Source: Petrotoga olearia DSM 13574
GTDB taxonomy: Bacteria > Thermotogota > Thermotogae > Petrotogales > Petrotogaceae
Assembly: GCF_002895525.1 (NCBI RefSeq)
Contig: NZ_AZRL01000004.1
Location: forward strand, 1-64,000
Direction: 5' to 3'
Length of the DNA: 64,000 bases
Shown: in pieces, positions 26,051 through 34,768 of the stretch
How positions within the stretch are numbered: the first letter of the stretch is position 1
How the letters are laid out: each line of letters begins with the position of its first letter
Translations under genes and position numbers: made by a program
Notes under the pieces: generated by a model
Told to the model about the DNA's origin: nothing
Database searches by the model: none
What the model saw: the letters and a program-made list of their open reading frames with translations, nothing else

Positions 26051-27799
26051 TTATCCCATCTTCTTTCTTCCAATCTCGTTAGCACTTGATAGATAGCTTT
26101 CAATTATTCCTTTGAAAGTATCATCTCCAGACATAAGCTCACTAAAACTACCTGTTGCTGCAACCGTTCCATTTTTTAACACAAATACCCTATTTGCAAG
26201 ACTAATAACATTTGGTTTATGGGAAATAATAATCCCAGAACGTGTGGATAAATAATCTTCAAGTTTTTCAAGTAATATACTTTCGTTTATGGTATCTAGA
26301 TTAGTAAGTGGTTCGTCAACTACCACTACATCTTTTTCAGCGTAAAATAACCTTGCAAGTTGTATTCGTTGTTTTTCACCACCAGAAACAAAACTACCTC
26401 CTTCTCCTAAAAGTCTTCCTTTTAAATGATCCAATTTAAGATCATCAATTACTTTTTCCAATCGTTCCTCGTCTAACTTTCTTCCCATAACGATATTGCT
26501 TTCAAGCGTTTCATTGAAAATTCCAACAGTTTGAGAGTAATATCCAACATATTTGAACACTGCCAGGGGGTAGGTCCCTTTTAATTCATTACCTAGGATT
26601 CTTACTTCTCCTTCATAGTTTTGCTCTAATCCAAGTAGTATATTGAGTAAAATGGATTTTCCTTCTCCTGATAAACCTACAATAGCAATTGTTTCTCCAT
26701 GCTGAACGTTTAAGGAAATTTTTTTTAGAAATGGTTTATCAGGTTCAAAACCAAAACTGACATCTTTCAGACTATATACGGGGACCTTTGGAACCGGAAA
26801 TATTTCATTCTTCGTGTAATTCTTTTGTGCGTGTTCTGCTTCGTCGAAATACTTAAGGATGGTATCAAGATTTGCAGAAACACGTACTGCAATTCGGGCT
26901 AATTCCCTAAATAGGTATAAAGGTTCCGTCACAAAGGAAAAATATGTCCACAATGCCCATATTGTTCCAACTGTCATACGTCCATTAATTACTAAAAAAC
27001 TTCCATATACCAAGATTATTAGACGAGAAAAATAATCTGGCAGATCAACCATCAATTTATCAAACCTTGATCTTGGTATTTCTGCTTCTACTACTGAGTT
27101 CGTAATCTTTTGGTATATTCTTTCATATTCATTTTCACGTTTTGATTTTGCTTCTCCAGCAAAAATTTCATGGAGATTTTCGAAAGTTTCAACTATGAAA
27201 TTCGTTGCTTGTCTCATTAATTCATACCCTCGGGAATAAGGGCGATGGCTTACTCGATCAATAATATTTGTGTATAGACCTACAATTGCCACATTCACCA
27301 CATACAAGAAGAAAAAGAATTTACTCCAAGCGAAAACCATTACCAAAATTAGTACCATTCGTATAAGCACAAAAATGTTGCGAATAAAACCATAATCAAG
27401 AACGACAAAAGCTTCGTTAAGTTGATTATTAATCAAAGAGGCATAGTATGCCGAACCTTGTTGCTTAAGTTTTTTCCAAGGGAAAAAGAAAGAGAGTTTG
27501 AAAATACGATTTGATAGATCCGCGGCAGCTTTGAATTTTTCACGTAAATAAATTTGATCGCCAATGTAGGTTAAGATAAACGAGGCAGTGTATAAGATAG
27601 CTAAAAGATAAATGGAGTTCCATTCCATTTGCATATTTATAGTTAACCCGTCTATGATGTTTCTTACCAGCAATGGAATGAAAAAACCGAATACAATTGA
27701 TGATGTTGCAAGAAAGCCACCAATCAATATGGGTATAAGCCTTCGTTTCCCAATCAAAGAATAAAAAGATATTATCTTACGCAAGTTTGTTAAATTCAT
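26051..27799 (-). CDS. ABC exporter, fused membrane and ATPase domains
   Basis: About 582 residues with one six-helix membrane domain (residues 1-310) and a C-terminal ATPase. Walker A is IVGLSGEGKSILLNILLG near residue 372, the signature is FVSGGEKQRIQLARL near 473, Walker B is VVVVDEPLTNLD near 496 and the H-loop is IIISHKPNVI. It should act as a dimer. The ATG at 27799 follows AAGGAGGAG; the longer frame to 27826 is less likely. It resembles multidrug or peptide exporters and precedes no obvious substrate gene. Confidence 0.88.
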   Translation of the reverse strand: MNLTNLRKIISFYSLIGKRRLIPILIGGFLATSSIVFGFFIPLLVRNIIDGLTINMQMEWNSIYLLAILYTASFILTYIGDQIYLREKFKAAADLSNRIFKLSFFFPWKKLKQQGSAYYASLINNQLNEAFVVLDYGFIRNIFVLIRMVLILVMVFAWSKFFFFLYVVNVAIVGLYTNIIDRVSHRPYSRGYELMRQATNFIVETFENLHEIFAGEAKSKRENEYERIYQKITNSVVEAEIPRSRFDKLMVDLPDYFSRLIILVYGSFLVINGRMTVGTIWALWTYFSFVTEPLYLFRELARIAVRVSANLDTILKYFDEAEHAQKNYTKNEIFPVPKVPVYSLKDVSFGFEPDKPFLKKISLNVQHGETIAIVGLSGEGKSILLNILLGLEQNYEGEVRILGNELKGTYPLAVFKYVGYYSQTVGIFNETLESNIVMGRKLDEERLEKVIDDLKLDHLKGRLLGEGGSFVSGGEKQRIQLARLFYAEKDVVVVDEPLTNLDTINESILLEKLEDYLSTRSGIIISHKPNVISLANRVFVLKNGTVAATGSFSELMSGDDTFKGIIESYLSSANEIGRKKMG

Positions 27800-27925
27800 T
27801 TCTCCTCCTTTATAAATGGAAATCATGTTTAAAGGAAAAGAGGGACACTACTCCCTTAGCTAGGTAAATTTAACTCGAGATTAATTAACCTCTATTTTCG
27901 GGAAAAAAATCAGGCTCACTTTCTC

Positions 27926-29245
27926 TTAATCTAAAACTGCATCTGGATTATTTTCTTCTAGGTTCATTACTACTTTATTAAATAGCATTAAAACACAAAC
28001 GACAATTAAAGTCAAACCAGATAGAATGAACATAAGTCCTATCCCTCTGTTTTTCCCAACACCTATTAAAGAGCCAATCCACGTATTCGCTAATGTGCCT
28101 CCATCTATAAGAAGTGGATTGAATACTTTTTCTGCCAAAACACCTGATAATACAATTGCAACTGGGGTTATAATTTTCAAAAGTCCATCTATCACAGCGC
28201 CCACTCTTCCCAAAACGTTACCCTCAATTTTTAGCTGCATTATGGTACCCAATGTTGCATTTGTGAATGGAACAGGCAACATGAATATGAAAAATCCCAC
28301 ACCAATTATATACCAAAGAGGCGATACACCCATCACACACAAACCTATACCTGATAGTATGAGCCCAATAAATATCACTTTTACCCTATTTTTAATAGTT
28401 GGTATAACACTTGCAACTAACCCTCCTAAAACTAATGCTATTCCCGATATGGAATTTACCATCCCATAAATTACGGAATTATAATTACCCATTATTATTG
28501 GGCCAACAAGTACTATGCACAAATTAGCTATGAAATTTAACAGGGCGAATACAGCTATGAGTGAGAAAAAACCTTGTTTTCTTTTTAAATATGTGAGGGT
28601 ATATTTAAAATCATTGATTATATTACCCATATTCACCCTTTTATCTTCGATAACAGGCTGTGGAATTTTTTGTGATAGAACTGTCCCTATTGCTACAAAG
28701 AATGTTATAAAATCGATTGTTAATAAACCTGATAAATCAATTAAAGGGTATAGAGCTCCTGCTACTACAGGTGCTATTATATTTTGAATGGATGGGATTA
28801 ATTGCATCATTCCATTTGCCCTACCAAGGTTTTTCTTAGGAACAATTTCCGGGATAGAGGCAGTGAATGCAGGACTCTGAAATGTCCCAAATACTGCAGA
28901 TATGAAGTTAATTGGGAAAATCATCCATAGTTTCATTTGCCCCGTTATAAGCAATATGATCATAAAGATTTTTAAAAGTGCGTCAAATGCGTCCGTGAAT
29001 ATAATTATATTTTTCCTATTTTTCCTATCAGCAAATGTTCCTGCGATCGGTGCAAAGATTATCCCTGGTAAAATTCGCATTAAAACAGTCATAGTAAAAG
29101 TCATTGCACTTCCAGTTGTTTCTAAAACCCAGACAGATAACCCAAAAGTTGTCAAACCAGAGCCTAAAATAGAGACAAATTGCCCTATCCAAATTATCAT
29201 AAATTTAGTCATAGATTTTTCTGGATTTGACTTATTTTGATTCAT
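27926..29245 (-). CDS. MFS transporter, DHA3-type (macrolide efflux-like)
   Basis: A 439-residue protein with about 12 membrane helices. The N-terminal part has FVSILGSGLTTFGLSVWVLE and a loop FADRKNRKNIIIF between helices 2 and 3, as in the DHA3 drug exporters related to MefA. Its ATG follows GGGAGGTTAAAAGGG. It lies between an ABC exporter and a second MFS gene on the same strand, in an export-rich region. Substrate unknown. Confidence 0.85.
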   Translation of the reverse strand: MNQNKSNPEKSMTKFMIIWIGQFVSILGSGLTTFGLSVWVLETTGSAMTFTMTVLMRILPGIIFAPIAGTFADRKNRKNIIIFTDAFDALLKIFMIILLITGQMKLWMIFPINFISAVFGTFQSPAFTASIPEIVPKKNLGRANGMMQLIPSIQNIIAPVVAGALYPLIDLSGLLTIDFITFFVAIGTVLSQKIPQPVIEDKRVNMGNIINDFKYTLTYLKRKQGFFSLIAVFALLNFIANLCIVLVGPIIMGNYNSVIYGMVNSISGIALVLGGLVASVIPTIKNRVKVIFIGLILSGIGLCVMGVSPLWYIIGVGFFIFMLPVPFTNATLGTIMQLKIEGNVLGRVGAVIDGLLKIITPVAIVLSGVLAEKVFNPLLIDGGTLANTWIGSLIGVGKNRGIGLMFILSGLTLIVVCVLMLFNKVVMNLEENNPDAVLD

Positions 29246-29293
29246 CCCTTTTAACCTCCCGATAATACCTTATGGAAACAAGTATTGATTTCA

Positions 29294-30523
29294 CTATTTT
29301 GATTTCTCGACATTCTGCACTCCTTCTCTCACAGCTCTTATTGTTACACCGATTTTGATTAATAGTGTAATTGTAATAATGCTTCCTATAAAGGCTAATA
29401 ACCAATTGTAGCGAAAACCTATCTGATCTGCGATATAACCACTTACCAAAGGAATAGTGAATCCAAACAGGGATCCAGCAGCAGAAATAGCTGAAATATA
29501 AGATGCTCTCCTCTCACTTGGAATAAGATCATGAACCCATACTGAACTAGCACTCATATCTATGCCCAATCCCAATTCGATTAAACAGGCACCTATGTAG
29601 AAAGCTACAATTGAAGTGTGAGAAGCAATTGTAATAGAACCTATTGCAATTAAACCTTGCCCCATTATTGATACTTTCACACCTTCAAAACGCTTTAGAA
29701 GTATGCCTGCTAAACTATTTCCGACTGCTAAAACTACAAGAAAAATGGCCATTGTGAAACCTAAGTATGCAGTAGGCAATTTAAGCTCTTTGACCATATA
29801 TAATTGCCATATCATTACAAAGGTCTGGAATGCGATTCTTCCTGTCATAGAGCGAATCAAAATTAATCTCATGGTGGTACTTTTAAAAATATCAATTGTG
29901 TTTCGAACAAGGGCTTTCCTAAATGAAATTGCCCTATCTCCGTAATTTTCATTTAAAATGAAAATAAGAATGATGGATGTCCCAAGTCCCATTATACCAG
30001 CAACCAATAAGGGAAAATCCGGACGACCAATTGCAAGAAGAGAGGACAATAAAGCCACAATGGCACCGAATATTAGTGAAATTGCATTTGCATTAGGAAA
30101 CACTTTCGTTTTTAAATGCGATCGACCTTCTTTAGTAATTTCATCTACAAACCAAGCTCCTGGAGTACCACTAATCAACGATACGCCGACTGCCCACAAT
30201 AAAATACTCAAGATAAAAGTGAATAGATTACTTGCTTGGAAAAATACCAGTAAACCGATGGACCATATAAAAAATCCTAACACTAACGATCTTTTCCGAC
30301 CGTATTTATCTGCAATGTTTCCAGTTGGATAGTCAAATATACTTAACGCTATTGAAGAAATCGCTAATACCTGTCCAATTTGAAATGAAGTTAATCCCCT
30401 TATACCCATATGAGCAACATAGACAGTCCCAAATAATTTATCAATACCCTCATAAAGCATAATAATAAAATAATATTTCATTATTGTAGAGTCAAGTTTG
30501 ATTGATTTACCAAAACGCCCCAT
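29294..30523 (-). CDS. MFS transporter
   Basis: A 409-residue major facilitator with about 12 helices. The conserved loop between helices 2 and 3 reads GNIADKYGRKRSLVLG (residues 68-83). It is not closely similar to the neighbouring MFS protein, so this is not a simple tandem duplication. Likely a drug or metabolite exporter; substrate unknown. The start follows GGAGGGTCTGACCT. Confidence 0.83.
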   Translation of the reverse strand: MGRFGKSIKLDSTIMKYYFIIMLYEGIDKLFGTVYVAHMGIRGLTSFQIGQVLAISSIALSIFDYPTGNIADKYGRKRSLVLGFFIWSIGLLVFFQASNLFTFILSILLWAVGVSLISGTPGAWFVDEITKEGRSHLKTKVFPNANAISLIFGAIVALLSSLLAIGRPDFPLLVAGIMGLGTSIILIFILNENYGDRAISFRKALVRNTIDIFKSTTMRLILIRSMTGRIAFQTFVMIWQLYMVKELKLPTAYLGFTMAIFLVVLAVGNSLAGILLKRFEGVKVSIMGQGLIAIGSITIASHTSIVAFYIGACLIELGLGIDMSASSVWVHDLIPSERRASYISAISAAGSLFGFTIPLVSGYIADQIGFRYNWLLAFIGSIITITLLIKIGVTIRAVREGVQNVEKSK

Positions 30524-30682
30524 AGGTCAGACCCTCCAGTTTTCATAAGATTATTGCCTTTAAAAACTCTAAAATCTAATATATGGGGTCTCTTTTCCCT
30601 CACTTCCCACCCCTTATGACCTCTATCCTTAAACCTCTTTACAAAGTATGTCATTGGACTGTTCTGCCACAGGAGGTTTTCT

Positions 30683-31342
30683 CTACGCTCCCCATAAATT
30701 AATGACAGCTTCTTTGTTCTCTCTCCCAAAGAAGGATAGGATCAAAAAAATAACTACGCCGATAATTGACATAATCCAAAGAACCGTATACGCCCAATCT
30801 ATAAAAAATATAAGAAAAGAAAAAAGATAAAAAGGTAATGTTACAAAGCCTAAAAACTTATTTAAAAAGGTATTTGAAGAAAGCAATGAAATCCCGCCTT
30901 CTCTTTGTATCCCCAAACTCCCTATAGACGTAAATAAAGAAAGGATCAAAACTGAGCCCAAATGCGAAAATACAGCTTCATAACCGAATGTCTTTAAGAT
31001 TATTATTGATACTAAGAACGTGAAAATTGATAAAATCATTCCAATAATAACTGAAAACATAACATCCTTAAAGTAAACTTTTTTCAGCGAGAGATGAGTC
31101 GATGCGATTGCTTCGAGAAAACCACTCATCATTTCCCTCACATTTTCACATATCCCAAAAATCATGGTAGTGAATAGTAAAGATACAAAGGGTAATAGAA
31201 CTTCTAAAGATAGATAAGGATTAACGATTCCAATAAAACATGCCATACCTATCATCATAGCCAGGCTTACAATCAAAGTTTTTATTCCCTTTTTTAAAAA
31301 GATGAGATCTTTCCACAATATGGCGTCTATTTTTATTTTCAT
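30683..31342 (-). CDS. ABC-2 type transporter permease (second of a pair)
   Basis: 219 residues with about six hydrophobic segments, starting MKIKIDAILWKDLIFLKKG. The start overlaps the stop of the preceding permease gene as ATGA. The two permeases are related at their N-termini (NAILWKDLTVLKK and DAILWKDLIFLKK), so they probably arose by duplication and form a heterodimeric channel with the ATPase at 31995-32960. After the TAG stop the same frame stays open for 16 codons and contains PVAEQSNDIL. Confidence 0.82.
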   Translation of the reverse strand: MKIKIDAILWKDLIFLKKGIKTLIVSLAMMIGMACFIGIVNPYLSLEVLLPFVSLLFTTMIFGICENVREMMSGFLEAIASTHLSLKKVYFKDVMFSVIIGMILSIFTFLVSIIILKTFGYEAVFSHLGSVLILSLFTSIGSLGIQREGGISLLSSNTFLNKFLGFVTLPFYLFSFLIFFIDWAYTVLWIMSIIGVVIFLILSFFGRENKEAVINLWGA

Positions 31343-31998
31343 AGTCTTGCTATAGCCACCTTTTCTTTATTTATTTTCCTTATGATTCCTAAGAATATAG
31401 CGATCAAAATCGCTGAAACGATCAGTGTTATTATAACCATTAACCTGAGTGAGTAAGTTAAGAAAAAAGCACTCAGATTCAAAAAGAGAACCGCAAATAT
31501 AAAGACTCCTGAGTTAATAAGTGTGGTAACTGTGATGTTTGCAAAGAACCAGTAACAACTCCCCACCAAACCCTCTATACTAAAGACAAAGGGAACCGCT
31601 ATTGCCAAGATCAGAAGATTATTTATTGAAGGAATTACAATTTCATTATACATTATCCAGGAAATGAATGTTGAAATAAAAAGGATTATCCACCCCAGAC
31701 AAAGGGAAACAATCGTTATTAAACGTGCCTTAATAAGAAGTATTTTTCTGACTGAATAATGCGTGGCAAGGATACTTTCTAACGATCTATCTGAAATTTC
31801 CATAAAAAATATTTTGTTATTTAAGTTAAACCCAACGATTAAAGGAATCAATAGTATTAGATTTGAATAACTTTGCTGAAATTTTTCAATTGATATTAAG
31901 GATGAAATAGCTATAAATAAGCCAAGTATTATTGAAAAAAGAAAGGAACCCTTGGATTTTTTTAAAACAGTGAGATCTTTCCATAGGATTGCGTTCAT
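31339..31998 (-). CDS. ABC-2 type transporter permease (first of a pair)
   Basis: 219 residues, about six membrane segments, N-terminus MNAILWKDLTVLKKSKGSF. It overlaps the ATPase gene upstream (ATGA) and the second permease downstream (ATGA), so all three are translationally coupled. Substrate unknown. Confidence 0.82.
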   Translation of the reverse strand: MNAILWKDLTVLKKSKGSFLFSIILGLFIAISSLISIEKFQQSYSNLILLIPLIVGFNLNNKIFFMEISDRSLESILATHYSVRKILLIKARLITIVSLCLGWIILFISTFISWIMYNEIVIPSINNLLILAIAVPFVFSIEGLVGSCYWFFANITVTTLINSGVFIFAVLFLNLSAFFLTYSLRLMVIITLIVSAILIAIFLGIIRKINKEKVAIARL

Positions 31999-32960
31999 CT
32001 TTTCACCCCTTTTAATGCTCTCGTTACAAGGCCTTTTCTAGCTTCTGGTTCGGATTTTAATAGCTTTAAATATAGATCTTCCAACCCTTCTTCTTCTGTT
32101 TTCATCTCCTGAACTTTTACACCTGTTTTTGCCAGTACTTCAAATATTCTTCCAGAATCATTCCCTTCGATGTAAATCGTATTACCATCGATTTCTATTT
32201 TCATTTCTTTACTTAATTCTTCTACCCAAGGCCCAATTTCTTTTACTTTTACAACAGTTCTTCTTGCACTGAAACGACTTTTTAATTCTTCATAAGAACC
32301 TTGTGCTACCATCTCGCCATGGTTTATAATCGCTATATTCGAACATATCTTTTCTACTTCTTCAAGATCATGTGATGTCAGAAATACTGTCTTTCCTTCC
32401 TTTTTGAGAGCAAGAAGCATTTCTCTTATCAACGTTCTTGCTTCAGGATCCAATCCAAGCGTAGGTTCATCGAGAAAAATTAAAGTGGGATCACAGATAA
32501 GAGCCCTGGCAAGGGTTAATCTTCTGGTCATACCATGGGAATATGTGGCGACGGGCTTATCCTTTACTTCCCACAACCCTGCAAAAGTAAGAAGACTTTC
32601 AATCCTTTCTTTCCTTTCACTGGGACTAGAATCTTCATAATATATCCTGTCAAAGAATTCCATATTTTCATATCCCGTAAGGATGTAAGATACACCCAAA
32701 CTCTCAAGCATGAAGCCTATCTTTTTTCTCTTTTTGTCATATTCCTTTGATGTAACATCAACACCAAATACCTTTATTGTACCTTTAGTTGGTTTTAAAA
32801 TGTTTAAAATTAGTCTAACCATGGTTGTTTTACCCGCACCATTAGGTCCCAACAATCCAAAAGTTTCTCCTTCTTTAATTGAGATGTCTATATTCCTCAA
32901 AGCAGCCTCTTCTTTTCCTTTGTATTCTTTGCAAAGATTTTTTATTTCTATAATATCCAT
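31995..32960 (-). CDS. ABC transporter ATP-binding protein
   Basis: About 321 residues. Walker A is GLLGPNGAGKTTMVRLIL near residue 35, the signature is YSHGMTRRLTLARAL near 139, Walker B is LIFLDEPTLGLDP near 158 and the H-loop is FLTSHDLEEVEKI. A C-terminal extension of about 90 residues follows the ATPase domain, as in DrrA/NatA-type exporters. The ATG at 32960 gives the usual start DIIEIKNLCKEYKG; a longer frame to 33041 has no family support. Confidence 0.9.
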   Translation of the reverse strand: MDIIEIKNLCKEYKGKEEAALRNIDISIKEGETFGLLGPNGAGKTTMVRLILNILKPTKGTIKVFGVDVTSKEYDKKRKKIGFMLESLGVSYILTGYENMEFFDRIYYEDSSPSERKERIESLLTFAGLWEVKDKPVATYSHGMTRRLTLARALICDPTLIFLDEPTLGLDPEARTLIREMLLALKKEGKTVFLTSHDLEEVEKICSNIAIINHGEMVAQGSYEELKSRFSARRTVVKVKEIGPWVEELSKEMKIEIDGNTIYIEGNDSGRIFEVLAKTGVKVQEMKTEEEGLEDLYLKLLKSEPEARKGLVTRALKGVKR

Positions 32961-33139
32961 ATCAAATCCATCTCCCTCCAAACAAAGTGGTCGATACTTG
33001 TAAAACTTGCTACCTGATTTAACGGTCAACTTGCCAACCAATTACTTTTTTTATACTTCTGAATTTTTTGCTTGTTGAAATAATTTTTGCGTTTCTGTGT
33101 TTTACAAACTTCTTTTGGGCTCGCCACGCCATTTTTTTC

Positions 33140-33787
33140 TTATTCAACCATCAGTCTTTTGCCAAAGATATCTACGAAGTAGATGATTCCTAATATAGCC
33201 ATTAATCCCAGAAATATCAAAATAAGATTTTGCCAGTTTTCTAAAATAATTAACTTTTCCCACAGATTTCCATTCATTCCCACAAAAATTAAGAATAAAA
33301 AAAGAAGGATTCTAACTATGAATGGGTTATCAAACACGAGAAGCCCTATTCCAACTAAACCACTAAGTACCGCCGACCAAATCGGAAAGGTTATCAATAC
33401 CGTCAAAAGTATTTCAAAATTAGCAATTACTCCCATAGAAAAAATGTTTGTTATATATTGCACAATAACTCCCCATAACATGAATACCTGTGTGAACAAT
33501 AATACTGCCAACATTTTCCCAAAGAATATTTCTTTTATATTTAAAGGTGATGCCAAAAGGTATGAGATGTTTTTATTTTCCTTCTCTCGTTGAAAGCTGA
33601 TCCAACCAAATGAATAAGGAACGCAAAAAGTAACTATAAAAGAGGAGATAAGAATAGGGTTAAATTTATTTGAACTATCCAAATTAAACGTTATTACAAA
33701 GATAGTAATAACCGTCAAAAGAGAAAAAAATTGAAATCGTTTCCTTATGAACATTCGTAACTCTTTTTTAATTAGGGCTCTCATCAT
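33140..33787 (-). CDS. CcmB-like ABC transporter permease
   Basis: A 215-residue membrane protein with about six helices, beginning MMRALIKKELRMFIRKRF. The layout is like heme-exporter-type CcmB permeases and other ABC-2 subunits. It overlaps the upstream ATPase gene as ATGATG, so the pair forms the third ABC-2 transporter of the region. Nothing indicates cytochrome maturation in this organism, so the CcmB name describes shape only. Confidence 0.78.
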   Translation of the reverse strand: MMRALIKKELRMFIRKRFQFFSLLTVITIFVITFNLDSSNKFNPILISSFIVTFCVPYSFGWISFQREKENKNISYLLASPLNIKEIFFGKMLAVLLFTQVFMLWGVIVQYITNIFSMGVIANFEILLTVLITFPIWSAVLSGLVGIGLLVFDNPFIVRILLFLFLIFVGMNGNLWEKLIILENWQNLILIFLGLMAILGIIYFVDIFGKRLMVE

Positions 33788-34698
33788 TCTTCGTCCTCCT
33801 TCACGATATAAGTATATATATCCTCAAGCGTTACTTTTTCTTCTTCCACCCTTTCAACGTCTATTCCTTTATTCACGAGATATCGAACTACTGATGATGG
33901 ACTTATTTTATCTCCAGAGAGCATCAACTCTTTTTCCCCTATTATATTTACTTCAGAATCCTTGGAAATCTCATTTACTATATTCTTGGGAATTTTATTA
34001 CTTACCTTTATTGTTACACCCATTCTAACTCCCAAAGCCTCTTTCAATTCTTCCATATTTCCAGTTACAACTATTTGCCCTCTTCTCAAAAGTATTATCC
34101 TTGAACATATTCTTTCTATATCGAAAAGATCATGAGAGGTTATTAAAAGCGTTTTTTCTTTATCATGTAAGCTTTTTAAAAATTCTACCATGTTTTTTCT
34201 GGCTACAGGATCAAGATTGGACGTTGGTTCATCCATTAAAACAATTGAAGGATCATGCAAAAATGCTCTTGATATGGCTAACTTTTGTTTCATACCTGCG
34301 GAAAGTTCCTTTACCAAACTTCCCTTATTTTCATAAAGTCCCCATTGGTTTAGTAATGCTTCTCCCCGTATTTGGGAAACTTCATATAATTCACTCCAGA
34401 ACTTTATATTTTCATCAACCGTTAAATCATCATATAGACCAGGTCCGTCCAAAATAAAACCTATCTTTTTTCTTTCGCGCTTGGTCATCTTATCAGTATC
34501 TACCCCTAAAATTTTTGAAACCCCTTCAGTTGGTTTCAAAAGTCCTAATATTATATTTATCAGGGTAGTTTTTCCTGCACCGTTTGGCCCGATCAATCCT
34601 ACAATTTCTCCCGCATTTATTGAAATATTTATATCTTTCAAAGCTTCTACCCCATTTTTATAAACCTTTCGAATATCTTTTAATATAATTGTTTCCAT
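33784..34698 (-). CDS. ABC transporter ATP-binding protein
   Basis: About 304 residues from the ATG at 34698. Walker A is GLIGPNGAGKTTLINIILG near residue 34, the signature is ELSAGMKQKLAISRAF near 132, Walker B is IVLMDEPTSNLDP near 153 and the H-loop is LLITSHDLFDIE. An extra C-terminal domain of about 90 residues is present. It drives the permease encoded directly downstream. It belongs to the same broad group as the ATPase at 31995-32960. Confidence 0.9.
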   Translation of the reverse strand: METIILKDIRKVYKNGVEALKDINISINAGEIVGLIGPNGAGKTTLINIILGLLKPTEGVSKILGVDTDKMTKRERKKIGFILDGPGLYDDLTVDENIKFWSELYEVSQIRGEALLNQWGLYENKGSLVKELSAGMKQKLAISRAFLHDPSIVLMDEPTSNLDPVARKNMVEFLKSLHDKEKTLLITSHDLFDIERICSRIILLRRGQIVVTGNMEELKEALGVRMGVTIKVSNKIPKNIVNEISKDSEVNIIGEKELMLSGDKISPSSVVRYLVNKGIDVERVEEEKVTLEDIYTYIVKEDEE

Positions 34699-34768
34699 AA
34701 ATCTATTCCCCCCTTCCAAATATTTTTTTGAACAATTCTATAAATGCGTTACAATGTCTTTTAAGTTT

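Noticed and set aside
30481-30729. An 82-residue minus-strand open frame between the second MFS gene and the ABC permease.
   Set aside because: It overlaps both flanking genes in another frame, has no good ribosome binding site and shows no domain; the only notable part is the permease-like fragment reported in another frame.
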